Source of the DNA: Streptococcus oralis subsp. tigurinus AZ_3a
GTDB lineage: Bacteria; Bacillota; Bacilli; Lactobacillales; Streptococcaceae
NCBI GenBank assembly: GCA_000344275.1
Contig: AORU01000007.1
Span: forward strand, 1 to 64,000
Direction of reading: 5' to 3'
Length of the DNA stretch: 64,000 nucleotides
Positions 18,250 through 26,027 of the stretch are shown here, piece after piece; the stretch's first letter is position 1; each line of letters opens with the position of its first letter. The translations under genes and the position numbers were made by a program. Below the pieces are notes generated by a model. That model was not told where the DNA came from and ran no database searches. It was given only the letters and a program-made list of their open reading frames with translations.

Positions 18250-18516
18250 ATGAATTTAGATATTATTCGGCAAGAAATTGATCAAATCGATGACCAAATC
18301 GTCAAGCTCTTGGAAGAACGAATGCACTTAGTTGAGGGGGTTGTCGCTTATAAGAAATCCTCAGGGAAATCTGTTTTAGATACTAAGAGAGAAGCAGTTA
18401 TTTTTGAAAAGGTTAGAAGTCGTGTAGAGGATAAGCGCTATCAGGAGACTATTGTTGCGACTTTTTCAGACATACTCAAACATTCGCGTGATTATCAGGA
18501 TCAAAATATCAAATGA
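18250..18516 (+). CDS. Chorismate mutase (AroQ class)
   Basis: This is a stand-alone 88-residue AroQ-type domain that converts chorismate to prephenate for Phe and Tyr synthesis. The conserved N-terminal helix LDIIRQEIDQIDDQIVKLLEER gives the catalytic Arg and Asp. Lys in VVAYKKSSGK and the C-terminal helix residues are present. A TGATACAAT promoter and AAGGAGGAG ribosome site precede it. Its TGA overlaps the next ATG (ATGA), so it is coupled to crcB. Confidence 0.92.
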   Translation: MNLDIIRQEIDQIDDQIVKLLEERMHLVEGVVAYKKSSGKSVLDTKREAVIFEKVRSRVEDKRYQETIVATFSDILKHSRDYQDQNIK

Positions 18517-18887
18517 AAAAAGAACAATTTTATCCGCTAGGAATTTTTCTAGCTGCAATGGTGGGAGGCCTTGTCCGCTACCTGGTTTCCACTTGGTTAC
18601 CAGCCAGTCCCGACTTTCCTTGGGGCACCCTCCTTGTCAACTATCTGGGCATTTTCTGCTTGGTCTATCTGGTGAAAGGCTATCTGGTCTATAAGGGAAC
18701 TAGTAAAGGCTTGGTTTTGGTGCTGGGGACAGGTTTTTGCGGAGGTTTAACAACCTTCTCTAGTCTAATGCTTGATGCAGTAAAACTGCTTGATGCCGGG
18801 CGTTATCTTAGTTTAGGCATCTACTTACTTTTGAGCATTGGTGGAGGTCTACTCTTGGCTTGTTTTCTAGGGAGGAAGAAATGGTAA
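18513..18887 (+). CDS. crcB1: Fluoride channel CrcB/Fluc, first subunit
   Basis: Fluc channels export fluoride passively and consist of two four-helix subunits in opposite orientation. This 124-residue protein has four hydrophobic segments, the GG(L)VRYL segment near the N-terminus, the pore asparagine in LLVNYLGIF and the motif GFCGGLTTFSS that holds the central sodium ion. Two unequal copies in tandem imply a heterodimer. Confidence 0.95.
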   Translation: MKKEQFYPLGIFLAAMVGGLVRYLVSTWLPASPDFPWGTLLVNYLGIFCLVYLVKGYLVYKGTSKGLVLVLGTGFCGGLTTFSSLMLDAVKLLDAGRYLSLGIYLLLSIGGGLLLACFLGRKKW

Positions 18888-19210
18888 TCGTTTATCTTGC
18901 AATCGCCTGCGGGTTCGGAGCCCTAGTAAGGTATATCTTTTCCCGCTATAATCAAACTTCAAAAGTACCTCTAGGAACTCTCATAGCCAATCTTCTCGGT
19001 TGTTTTTTGATTGGCCTACTCTACAATCATGTGGAATCCAAGGAAATCTATGCCATCCTTGCGACAGGTTTTTGTGGAGGGTTAACGACCTTTTCAACCT
19101 TGAATGACGAGCTGCAAAGACTATTGAGTGACAAGAAGGTATTTTATAGCTATTTAGTCATAACTTACATAGGCGGCTTAGTGGCGATTTTTTTAGGAAT
19201 TCTGCTATAA
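18881..19210 (+). CDS. crcB2: Fluoride channel CrcB/Fluc, second subunit
   Basis: This 109-residue partner has GALVRYIFS, the pore asparagine in LIANLLGCF and GFCGGLTTFST. The start is the ATG at 18881, which overlaps the end of the first copy and has GGGAGGAAG before it. The tight overlap suits equal synthesis of two subunits that assemble in opposite orientation. Confidence 0.95.
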   Translation: MVIVYLAIACGFGALVRYIFSRYNQTSKVPLGTLIANLLGCFLIGLLYNHVESKEIYAILATGFCGGLTTFSTLNDELQRLLSDKKVFYSYLVITYIGGLVAIFLGILL

Positions 19211-19250
19211 ATTTCTTTACTTTTAGGTAGAAATTTGGTAAACTATATCC

Positions 19251-19328
19251 TGTGTGTAATGGACGCACAAAAATACAGTTTATCCGCTGAGGAAGGTTCC
19301 TCAAGATTGACAAAGATAGGAGAATAAA
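19251..19328 (+). promoter_or_regulatory. L19 ribosomal protein leader
   Basis: A promoter TTTACT-17-TAAACT (about 19216-19244) is followed by a leader with two hairpins, TGTGTG/CGCACA (from 19251) and GAGGAA/TTCCTC (19289-19302). A GATAGGAG ribosome site follows. Firmicutes carry a conserved autoregulatory leader before rplS, and the position and hairpins fit this; the match is not confirmed by a model. Confidence 0.55.
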
Positions 19329-19676
19329 ATGAATCCATTAATCCAAAGCTTGACTGAAGGTCAACTTCGTACAGATATCCCATCATTCCGTCCTGGTGAC
19401 ACTGTTCGTGTACACGCGAAAGTTGTCGAAGGTAACCGTGAACGTATCCAGATTTTTGAAGGTGTTGTTATCGCACGTAAAGGTGCTGGCATCTCAGAAA
19501 ACTACACAGTTCGTAAAATCTCTAACGGTGTAGGTGTTGAGCGTATCTTCCCAATCCACACTCCACGTGTTGAAAAGATCGAAGTTGTTCGTTACGGTAA
19601 AGTACGTCGTGCGAAATTGTACTACTTGCGTGCTCTTCAAGGTAAAGCAGCTCGTATTAAAGAAATCCGTCGTTAA
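19329..19676 (+). CDS. rplS: 50S ribosomal protein L19
   Basis: This is a 115-residue ribosomal protein lying at the 30S-50S interface. The N-terminal [16 protein letters not shown] and the segment [25 protein letters not shown] are typical, and the basic C-terminus [11 protein letters not shown] completes the family. It is followed by a terminator and then tRNA-Arg. Confidence 0.98.
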
Positions 19677-19686
19677 TTCGACTAAA

Positions 19687-19713
19687 AAACTCTGCTTACC
19701 CAGCAGGGTTTTT
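19687..19713 (+). terminator. Terminator after rplS
   Basis: AACTCTGCT pairs with AGCAGGGTT around TACCC and ends in a T run. Confidence 0.85.
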
Positions 19714-19718
19714 CTCTA

Positions 19719-19790
19719 GCTCCCTTAGTTCAATGGATATAACAACTCCCTCCTAAGGAGTAGTTGCAGGTTCGATTCCTGCAGGGGGCA
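19719..19790 (+). tRNA. tRNA-Arg(CCU)
   Basis: This is a full cloverleaf of 72 bases. Acceptor GCTCCCT pairs with AGGGGGC, the anticodon stem ACTCC/GGAGT carries loop CTCCTAA with anticodon CCT, and the T arm is TGCAG-GTTCGATT-CTGCA. CCA is not encoded. The accessory island begins directly after its 3' end, so it may mark an old integration site. Confidence 0.95.
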
Positions 19791-20065
19791 TTCTGGGAAA
19801 TGTAAAGAAAGACAAAGAATATTCAAAGTGTTAGTTTAAAGGCAATCATCACAAGTTAGCTTTTTAAAATAGGTTAGTATTTTTGGAATCTTTGACCAAA
19901 GTGTGACCAAAATTTGACCAAAAGAATAGATTTGAATTAATGAATATAGAATAAAGTGGATCAGGAAACTGGTCTATTTTATTTTGTATTTATTAGGGAA
20001 TAAATTTGATATATATTGATAGAAGTAATACAATAGATATACAGAATGAGTTAAGGGGAACTGCT
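19791..20065. other. Start of the accessory island: TGACCAAA repeats and a terminator
   Basis: No gene is seen. Three TGACCAAA copies lie at about 19889-19921. The terminator-like hairpin GATCAG-GAAA-CTGGTC with a T-rich tail is at 19959-19985. From 19989 onward the sequence is a near copy of the DinJ promoter region found at about 24,080. The repeats may be remains of an integration module; that is a guess. Confidence 0.5.
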
Positions 20066-20176
20066 ATGCCACAAATTGCTGTTAGGGTAGATGATGAATT
20101 AAAAAAAGAAGCAACTGTCCTTTTTAATGAATTAAGTTCATACGTCAACTACTATAAAGTTATTTTTGAAACATAG
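20066..20176 (+). pseudogene. Truncated DinJ/RelB-type antitoxin copy
   Basis: The first 20 or so codons (PQIAVRVDDELKKEATVLFNEL) match the complete antitoxin at 24152, and about 75 bases upstream match as well, including promoter and ribosome site. After LNEL the sequence departs and a stop comes at 20174. No toxin follows. It is a broken duplicate of the module 4 kb further right. Confidence 0.85.
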
Positions 20177-20266
20177 TCTTTTAACGATAACTATTATATT
20201 GGGCTTAGTGGAAGAGTAATAGTATAAGATTACTTAGAAAGATACTTTAATTTCTATTTAACATCA

Positions 20267-20309
20267 TTGAAAAGTATGGGATAGTATGCTATAATCCTCC
20301 TAGGAGGAT
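20267..20309 (+). promoter_or_regulatory. Strong promoter with palindrome over the start region
   Basis: TTGAAA (20267-20272), 17 bases, then TGCTATAAT (-10 at 20290-20295). The perfect palindrome ATCCTCCTAGGAGGAT (20294-20309) begins in the -10 element and includes the GGAGG ribosome site. The transcript would start only about 15 bases before the ATG. The palindrome may be an operator. Confidence 0.7.
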
Positions 20310-20316
20310 GAAATTA

Positions 20317-21645
20317 ATGAAGAAAACTTTTTATAAAAAATTGGGTATTTCAATTATTGCGAGTACTTTATTGGCTAGCCAGCTATCGACAGCATCTGCT
20401 TTGACTGTTATTTCTAGTACTGGTGAAGAATATGAGGTAAGTGAAACATTACAGGAAAGTCCAGAAACTAATAATTTTTCACTTCCTGAGATTTCGCCAA
20501 CATATGGTTCATACTACCAAAAACAATCAGAAGTAATTATCGGTAATGATGATTTGGTTAAAATTGATAATACTCTACAATATCCGTATTCAACTTCAGC
20601 TATGGTTTTGTCTGAGTACAATGGTGTAGCCAATGGAATAAATATAGAAGGAAGAGGAAGCGCGAATTTTATTAAAGATAATGTTTTAATTACAGCAGCT
20701 CATAACTTCTACAGTCATAAATATGGAAAAGAAGCGGATGCTATTTATGTACTTCCAGCAGCTAGTCCAGATCAGGAACCATTTGGAAAGATCAAGGTTA
20801 AGGAAGTTCGTTATTTGAAAGAATTTAGAACTTTAAATTCTAGAGATGCATCGAAATATGACTTGGCTCTATTAATTCTAGAAGAGCCTATTGGCGCAAA
20901 ATTGGGAACACTGGGGCTTCCAAATAGTCAGAAAAATTTGGCTGGAACACCAGTAACGATTACAGGATATCCATCATATGATTTTGGAATTCATCAAATG
21001 TATACAGATAAAAAACAAGTTTTAAGTGATGATGGTACTTTTTTGGATTATCAAGTTGATACTTTGGAGGGATCAAGTGGATCTGCTGTTTATGATGCTA
21101 GTCACCGTGTAGTTGGAGTACATACTTTGGGTGATGAAGCTAACCAAGTTAATAGCGCAGTAAAATTAAATGAACAGAATTTATCATTTATTTATTCAGT
21201 ACTTAAAGGATATTCTCTTGAAGGATGGAAAAAATTAAGTGGCAGTTGGTACTATTATAAACAACATGATAAACAAACGGGTTGGCAGAAAATAGATGAT
21301 ACTTGGTACTATCTAGATGCTTCTGGTAAGTTGCTTACAGATTGGCAAAAAGTAAATGGGAAATGGTATTATCTAGAGACCTCTGGTTCAATGGCAACAG
21401 GTTGGAAATATATACGAGGCAGATGGTATTACTTAGATAATAAAAATGGTGATATGAAGACTGGTTGGTATAAAGATGGTTCAACATGGTACTATCTAGA
21501 TCCTACTAATGGAGACATGAAAACAGGTTGGATAACAGTAGGAGGAAACTGGTATTATCTCAATTCAAGTGGAGCAATGGTAACAGGTAGCCAAACTATC
21601 GATGGTAAAGTTTATAATTTCGCTTCATCTGGTGAGTGGATTTAA
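20317..21645 (+). CDS. Secreted trypsin-like serine protease with choline-binding repeats (CbpG-like)
   Basis: A signal peptide (residues 1-28, cut after STASA) leads into a V8/glutamyl-endopeptidase-type domain. His is in TAAHN (129), Asp in KYDLALL (182) and Ser in EGSSGSAV (about 256). From residue 305 on there are about seven choline-binding repeats of the GW..(D/N)G.WYYLD type, which anchor the protein to phosphocholine on teichoic acids. This architecture is that of pneumococcal CbpG, a protease and adhesin. The start at 20317 is preferred because GGAGG lies nine bases upstream; an in-frame ATG at 20308 is too close. A CbpF-like gene follows 18 bases later, as in the known cbpG/cbpF pair. 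Confidence 0.88.
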   Translation: MKKTFYKKLGISIIASTLLASQLSTASALTVISSTGEEYEVSETLQESPETNNFSLPEISPTYGSYYQKQSEVIIGNDDLVKIDNTLQYPYSTSAMVLSEYNGVANGINIEGRGSANFIKDNVLITAAHNFYSHKYGKEADAIYVLPAASPDQEPFGKIKVKEVRYLKEFRTLNSRDASKYDLALLILEEPIGAKLGTLGLPNSQKNLAGTPVTITGYPSYDFGIHQMYTDKKQVLSDDGTFLDYQVDTLEGSSGSAVYDASHRVVGVHTLGDEANQVNSAVKLNEQNLSFIYSVLKGYSLEGWKKLSGSWYYYKQHDKQTGWQKIDDTWYYLDASGKLLTDWQKVNGKWYYLETSGSMATGWKYIRGRWYYLDNKNGDMKTGWYKDGSTWYYLDPTNGDMKTGWITVGGNWYYLNSSGAMVTGSQTIDGKVYNFASSGEWI

Positions 21646-21663
21646 TGTTGGAGGAGTAAATAA

Positions 21664-22656
21664 ATGAAACTTTTGAAAAAAACTATGCAAGTTGGACTGA
21701 CAGCATTTTTCTTTGGTTTGCTAGCTACAAATACTGTTTTTGCGGATACCACAGGTGGACAGTTTGTTGATAAGGATAATAGAAAATATTATGTAAAAGA
21801 TGATCATAAAGCAATCTATTGGCATAAAATAGATGGCAAAACTTACTATTTTGGTGATAAAGGAGAAATGGTAGTTGGATGGCAATACTTAGATATTCCT
21901 GGAACAGGTTATCGTGATGATTTATTAGATAACCAACCAGTTAATGAAATAGGCCTTCAACACAAGTGGTACTATTTTGGACAAGATGGAAGTCTCCAAG
22001 AATATGTTGGCTGGAAAGCATTAGAGATTAAAACAAAAGACAGTGTTGGAAAAGAGTACGGGGAAAAACGTGAAGATTCAGAAGATAAAGAAGAGAAGCG
22101 TTATTACACGAACTATTACTTTAATCAGAATCATTCTTTAGAGACAGGTTGGCTTTATGATCAGTCTAACTGGTATTATCTAGCTAAAACAGAAATTAAT
22201 GGAGAAAACTATATTGGTGGTGAAAGACGTACAGGTTGGATAAATGATGGTTCAGCTTGGTACTATCTCGATCCAACAACTGCTACGATGCAAACAGGTT
22301 GGCAATATCTAGGTAATAACTGGTACTATCTTCGTTCATCAGGTGACATGGCAACAGGTTGGATGAAAGATGGTTCAACTTGGTATTATCTAGATGGTCA
22401 AAATGGTGATATGAAGACAGGTTGGGCTTATGTTGGCAACAGTTGGTACTACCTTCGTTCATCAGGTGCAATGTCTACTGGTTGGATGAAAGATGGTTCA
22501 ACTTGGTACTACCTAAATGCAAGTAATGGAGATATGAAGACAGGCTGGTTCCAAGTCAATGGTAACTGGTACTATGCCTATGGTTCAGGTGCTCTAGCTG
22601 TTAATACCACAGTAGGTGGTTATTACGTAAACTACAACGGTGAATGGGTTAAGTAA
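21664..22656 (+). CDS. Choline-binding protein, CbpF-like
   Basis: This 330-residue secreted protein has a signal peptide (residues 1-27, ending VFADT) and consists almost wholly of choline-binding repeats. Irregular ones come first (residues 30-190) and regular GW(M/A)xDGSTWYYL repeats follow (about 195-310). The ending GALAVNTTVGGYYVNYNGEW is close to that of pneumococcal CbpF, which restrains the LytC autolysin. It is probably in one transcript with the protease gene before it. Very similar repeat DNA at 22250-22560 makes it prone to recombination. Confidence 0.88.
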   Translation: MKLLKKTMQVGLTAFFFGLLATNTVFADTTGGQFVDKDNRKYYVKDDHKAIYWHKIDGKTYYFGDKGEMVVGWQYLDIPGTGYRDDLLDNQPVNEIGLQHKWYYFGQDGSLQEYVGWKALEIKTKDSVGKEYGEKREDSEDKEEKRYYTNYYFNQNHSLETGWLYDQSNWYYLAKTEINGENYIGGERRTGWINDGSAWYYLDPTTATMQTGWQYLGNNWYYLRSSGDMATGWMKDGSTWYYLDGQNGDMKTGWAYVGNSWYYLRSSGAMSTGWMKDGSTWYYLNASNGDMKTGWFQVNGNWYYAYGSGALAVNTTVGGYYVNYNGEWVK

Positions 22657-22874
22657 TGAAGGCTAATGTTAAACTGTAGTTGATACTTAACATAGTAAAA
22701 GAGAGAATCAGACTGATGAGAATTCTAGTTTGATAGTTTTGCAGATTCTAAAGTTTACTGTTTGATGTTTAATATCCAGGGTGATCTGGTTAGTTTATTA
22801 AACTTGGGTGTTGGAATAGGCAAAATCTAGATTATTTATGAAACTTTTTGTCTGCATTTGAAAAGTTGTATAAT
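22657..22874. other. Spacer without recognised genes
   Basis: About 220 AT-rich bases follow the CbpF-like gene. A TTGAAAAG..GTATAAT sequence (about 22849-22873) could be a weak promoter. Nothing else is recognised. Confidence 0.4.
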
Positions 22875-23358
22875 CTATGTGATGGATTGACTTCCTACAA
22901 ATATTACATAGCAAAAAATAATATTATCTAATGATAATGTTATTTTTTTGTTTTCATTGTAGAAATGAGTTGCTATTTTTTGTACGTAGCCTTCGTAAGT
23001 GCCTGGTATGCCTGAATTTTTGATATACTCATGATAGTTGAATTGTTCACCAATTGGATATTCGCTGTTGATTAAGCTCATGGAATTCAGGATTCTTCCG
23101 TTTTCAGTCCTAGTTTCATATGTTGCGAAAAGGTATCAACATGAGCAAGGGAGTTTTGAGAATCATCATTCAGTAAATGGTGTTTCTCGTGTAACAGGAT
23201 ATTGATTTTCTCTATATCAGATCAGTAGTATCAGAACGTAGAAAGATGAAGTGTTCATTATTTACAAAAAGATAACGACCCTTCGTTTCTAAGTTCTCCA
23301 AAAAGACGACCTTACAATCTAATGACTCGATTTCTTTTATGACTTTTGTTAAATCCAT
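22875..23358 (-). pseudogene. Broken ImmA-like gene
   Basis: The frame starts at an ATG at 23358 and encodes a protein like the intact gene at 25171-25596 (KVIKEIESLDCKVV, HFIFLRSDTTD). A tandem duplication of five bases (ATCAG twice, 23216-23225 on the plus strand) shifts the frame. The sequence for NILLHEKHHLLNDD continues in another frame, and a second shift leads to the open tail (SLINSEYPIG..ATHFYNENKK). No repressor gene stands before it. Confidence 0.85.
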
Positions 23359-23396
23359 ACTTATTTTGTAGTTATTGAAAAAATATCTGTTTTAGC

Positions 23397-23425
23397 TCGA
23401 CAATTATGCACATAATGTGTATAAT
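23397..23425 (+). promoter_or_regulatory. Promoter and operator of hicAB
   Basis: TCGACA (23397-23402), 17 bases, TATAAT (23420-23425). The inverted repeat ATTATG-CA-CATAAT (23403-23416) fills the spacer and is a likely site for autorepression by HicB, which carries a C-terminal DNA-binding part. Confidence 0.7.
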
Positions 23426-23453
23426 AGTGAGTGTAAGGAGGTAACTATAATAT

Positions 23454-23642
23454 ATGCCACTTACAGGTAAAGAAATGGTGAAATTAGCTCTTGAGAATGG
23501 ATGGGTTGAAGTTCGTCAAAGGGGAAGTCATCATCATTTTAAGAAAGAGGGTTTTTCTTATCTTGTCACGATTCCAGTTCATGGAAATGAAGATTTAGGA
23601 AGAGGATTGGAGAGAAAGATTCTCAAAGATTTAGGATTGTAA
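23454..23642 (+). CDS. hicA: HicA toxin (mRNA interferase)
   Basis: This 62-residue protein has the double-stranded RNA-binding-like fold of HicA. The catalytic His lies in VRQRGSHHHFKKEG, and VHGNEDLGRGLERKILKDLGL is typical of the C-terminus. HicA cleaves mRNA in a ribosome-independent way and is neutralised by HicB. Toxin comes first in the operon, as usual for hicAB. Confidence 0.93.
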   Translation: MPLTGKEMVKLALENGWVEVRQRGSHHHFKKEGFSYLVTIPVHGNEDLGRGLERKILKDLGL

Positions 23643-23682
23643 GTCTTACATTCCTAAGTCTTTTCATATCGGAGGTAGTAGA

Positions 23683-24060
23683 ATGTTAAAAACGTATCCA
23701 GCTATTTTTCATAAAGAAGGAACAGGATATTGGGTAGAATTTCCAGAATTTGGTGGTGGTACAGAAGGAAAAAATATCGAAGAAGCGATGAAAAATGCTC
23801 GAGAAATGCTTGAAAATGTTTTAGCTTCTTATATCGATGAAGGGATGGCGTTACCTACTCCAAGTGATATTTTAAAGATTGAAGTTTCAGATGGTTTTGT
23901 ATCAATGATTCAAGTCGATCCTGCGCCTTTTGTGAGAAGTAACAAGGCGATTAGGAAGAATGTGACCGTTCCTGAATGGTTAGTTCGTCTTGCTGATCGA
24001 GAAAAGATTAACTATTCAGAAGTTTTGGCACAAGCATTAGAGAAGAAGTTGCAAGTTTAA
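23683..24060 (+). CDS. hicB: HicB antitoxin
   Basis: This 125-residue protein has an N-terminal partial RNase H-like fold (YPAIFHKEGTGYWVEFPEFGG, EEAMKNAREML). The C-terminal part (KNVTVPEWLVRLADREKINYSEVLAQALE) resembles a ribbon-helix-helix DNA-binding domain. It should bind HicA and repress the operon. It lies 40 bases after hicA with a CGGAGG ribosome site. Confidence 0.93.
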   Translation: MLKTYPAIFHKEGTGYWVEFPEFGGGTEGKNIEEAMKNAREMLENVLASYIDEGMALPTPSDILKIEVSDGFVSMIQVDPAPFVRSNKAIRKNVTVPEWLVRLADREKINYSEVLAQALEKKLQV

Positions 24061-24091
24061 ATTTAAAGCCCGTATTTATTAGGGAGTAAAT

Positions 24092-24120
24092 TTGATATGT
24101 ATTGATAAAAGTGATACAAT
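24092..24120 (+). promoter_or_regulatory. Promoter of the dinJ/yafQ operon
   Basis: TTGATA (24092-24097), 17 bases, TACAAT (24115-24120). The same promoter, with few changes, precedes the broken dinJ copy at about 20,000. Confidence 0.75.
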
Positions 24121-24151
24121 AGATATACAAAATAAGTTAAGGGGAAATGCT

Positions 24152-24487
24152 ATGTCACAAATTGCTGTAAGAGTAGATGATAAATTAAAAAAAGAAGCGA
24201 CTGAAGTTTTTAGTGAATTGGGTTTAGATATGACAACTGCTGTGAAGTTGTTTTTGAAGCAAAGTGTGTTGACGAGAAGTATTCCGTTTGAGTTAAAACT
24301 TGATTCAGATTATGAAATTGAGTTAGAAGATGGTGATTATATTCGTACAAGAAATATAGATGAATATAATGAAGTTACTCAGAAGGCTTTTAAAGAGAGT
24401 ATTAGTAAATATAAAAATGAGGGGATAACAAAAAGTACCGAAAGTGTAGATGATTATTTTGAAAGAATGGTAAGAGAAAATGCTTAG
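24152..24487 (+). CDS. dinJ: DinJ/RelB-family antitoxin
   Basis: This 111-residue antitoxin has an N-terminal ribbon-helix-helix part (SQIAVRVDDKLKKEATEVFSELGLDMTTAVKLFL), which binds the operator, and an acidic C-terminus that wraps the toxin. The ATG at 24152 follows AAGGGGAA. A longer frame from 24092 would begin inside the promoter. Its end overlaps the toxin start by eight bases, which couples translation. Confidence 0.9.
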   Translation: MSQIAVRVDDKLKKEATEVFSELGLDMTTAVKLFLKQSVLTRSIPFELKLDSDYEIELEDGDYIRTRNIDEYNEVTQKAFKESISKYKNEGITKSTESVDDYFERMVRENA

Positions 24488-24767
24488 TTATGAGTTCTCG
24501 AATAGATATAATAAAGATTTAGCTAAAATAATTAAGCGTGGAATAGATGTAACTCCTATCAAAGAAGCGGTTAAGAAGATAATAAATGATGAAGAATTGG
24601 GTTATGAATATAAAAAGCATGTTTTAGAACCTAGAAAAAGAATACCAAAACTGTGGGAAATTCATATTGGGGGTAGGAAATCAGATTTGCTTATGATTTA
24701 TTATTACCTAGAACGAGGTACTCATGTTGTATTTGAGCGTGTAGGTACACATTCGGATTTGTTTTAA
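24480..24767 (+). CDS. yafQ: YafQ/RelE-family mRNA interferase toxin
   Basis: This is a 95-residue type II toxin. The family segments YNKDLAKIIKRGID, the basic LEPRKRIPKLWEIHIGGRKSDLLMIYYYL and the C-terminal F at the end of VGTHSDLF match YafQ. These toxins cut mRNA on the ribosome. It is paired with the overlapping antitoxin gene. Confidence 0.9.
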   Translation: MLSYEFSNRYNKDLAKIIKRGIDVTPIKEAVKKIINDEELGYEYKKHVLEPRKRIPKLWEIHIGGRKSDLLMIYYYLERGTHVVFERVGTHSDLF

Positions 24768-24778
24768 GGAGATAGAAT

Positions 24779-25063
24779 ATGGAAATCAAAGAAATAAGTT
24801 ATCAGGATAGAGTTCCTAAAAACATGATTTCAAAGTTTAATTATTTCGTGAAAGATTTTTTGAAGGAGTATTCGGATCAGCTAGATGAAATGGAAGCTGG
24901 TAAAAGTATGACAGTTAACAAAGAATATGAAGGTGATTTGGAAGTTTATTTTGTGAAGTTTAGATTTTATAGAAAAGGTGGAGGATTTTTTACAGGTTAT
25001 TTAAACAATGAAATAGAAGTAACTTGTAATGATGAGTTTTGGGGAAATATTATTTTAGAATAA
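24779..25063 (+). CDS. Hypothetical protein
   Basis: This 94-residue protein has no signal peptide or membrane segment. It begins 12 bases after the toxin with an AAGGAGATAG ribosome site and so probably belongs to the same transcript. It has an acidic helical first half and a beta-rich second half (VYFVKFRFYRKGGGFFTGYL). No family is recognised. A link with the toxin-antitoxin pair is possible but unproven. Confidence 0.65.
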   Translation: MEIKEISYQDRVPKNMISKFNYFVKDFLKEYSDQLDEMEAGKSMTVNKEYEGDLEVYFVKFRFYRKGGGFFTGYLNNEIEVTCNDEFWGNIILE

Positions 25064-25154
25064 AAAGCGAAGGAAAATGAAGCATTCTTGGATATTTAAT
25101 TCGCTTTTTGGGTTGAAAAGTTTAACCAGGTACTCAAAATTTGTTCGGAAATAT

Positions 25155-25192
25155 AAAAAATAACACTATCTTAGATAATGTTATTTTTTTTG
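25155..25192. terminator. Bidirectional terminator
   Basis: AATAACACTATC pairs with GATAATGTTATT around TTA and is flanked by A and T runs. It ends the leftward ImmA-like gene and can serve the rightward gene before it. A close copy stands at about 22,917-22,950 next to the broken ImmA-like gene. Confidence 0.8.
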
Positions 25193-25596
25193 TTTTCGTT
25201 GTAGAAATGGGTAGCTATTTCTTTGACGTAGTTTTCGTATTTTGCAGGAATATCTGCATTTACAAGATAGTTTTGGAAGTTGAAACTATCATCTATAGGA
25301 TATTCATTGTTGACTAAACTCATAAAGTCTAGAATTCTTGCTTTTTCACTATCATTCTCTATATGATTTTTATAGGTTTCTATGTGTGAAAGTGAATTGT
25401 TGCAGTCGTCATTGATTAGATGATGTTTTTCGTGTAAGAGTATGTTGATTTTTTCGATCTCTGTTGTGTCAGATCGTAGGAAGATAAAGTGCTTATTGTT
25501 TGCAAGAACATATCTACCTTTACCTGATAAGTTGTTAAGAGTGATAACTTGGCAGTTTAATTGTTCAATCTCTTTTATAACTTTGTTTAGATTCAT
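25171..25596 (-). CDS. ImmA/IrrE-type metallopeptidase-like protein
   Basis: This 141-residue protein has the zinc motif HEKHH (in NILLHEKHHLIND) followed by a downstream Glu region, as in ImmA/IrrE proteases. These cleave an XRE repressor after a stress or element-specific signal. It lies two bases after the XRE gene on the same strand. The pair is the usual switch of ICEs and phage-like elements, but here it faces a region with no gene. Confidence 0.75.
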   Translation of the reverse strand: MNLNKVIKEIEQLNCQVITLNNLSGKGRYVLANNKHFIFLRSDTTEIEKINILLHEKHHLINDDCNNSLSHIETYKNHIENDSEKARILDFMSLVNNEYPIDDSFNFQNYLVNADIPAKYENYVKEIATHFYNENKKNNII

Positions 25597-25598
25597 AC

Positions 25599-25931
25599 TT
25601 ATTTTTTATTAGAGAAGTAGTCTTTTAGAAAGTTCTTGATGATTTCTCTGTCGTTATCTGTGATGGGTGTGCCATCATAGGCAACTGAGTTATCAATAGC
25701 GTTATCTATGTCAACCTCTAAGTCAGGATCAGGAATATCTGTTTTACCTAAAAGATAATCAGTAGATACATTGAAGTAGTCTGCTAGTTTTTCCATTGTT
25801 TCGAGATTCATTTTCTTTTTACCACTTTCAAATTGTTGATAAGCTGGTTGAGAAATATTTAGGAATGTAGCAATATCTTTTTGAGTCAGTTTTCCTTCTT
25901 TTCGTAGCTTTTTTAGTCTTTCAATAATCAT
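25599..25931 (-). CDS. XRE-family repressor
   Basis: This 110-residue protein has an N-terminal helix-turn-helix of the Cro/CI type (LTQKDIATFLNISQPAYQQFESGKK, residues 16-40), followed by YFNVSTDYLLGKTD. The acidic C-terminal tail probably takes part in dimerisation or in recognition by the ImmA-like partner. It should bind the two matching 16-bp palindromes at 25985-26027, just beyond its own start. Confidence 0.9.
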   Translation of the reverse strand: MIIERLKKLRKEGKLTQKDIATFLNISQPAYQQFESGKKKMNLETMEKLADYFNVSTDYLLGKTDIPDPDLEVDIDNAIDNSVAYDGTPITDNDREIIKNFLKDYFSNKK

Positions 25932-25976
25932 AATTTATTCCTTTCAAAAATTTTTTAAAAAAATTTTAAAAAAGTG

Positions 25977-26027
25977 TTGACAAAATAAGCTATAGGTTAT
26001 ATAATAGATGCATAAGCAATAGCTTAT
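25977..26027 (+). promoter_or_regulatory. Strong rightward promoter flanked by two XRE-type operators
   Basis: TTGACA (25977-25982), 17 bases, TATAAT (26000-26005). ATAAGCTATAGGTTAT lies at 25985-26000 inside the spacer and ATAAGCAATAGCTTAT at 26012-26027 over the start point. They share 14 of 16 bases. The XRE gene is transcribed away from here, so the promoter can only drive the rightward region without genes. Confidence 0.82.

Noticed and set aside
22875..23081. A 68-codon frame on the minus strand as a separate gene
   Set aside because: It is the last part of the broken ImmA-like gene; the rest lies upstream in other frames.
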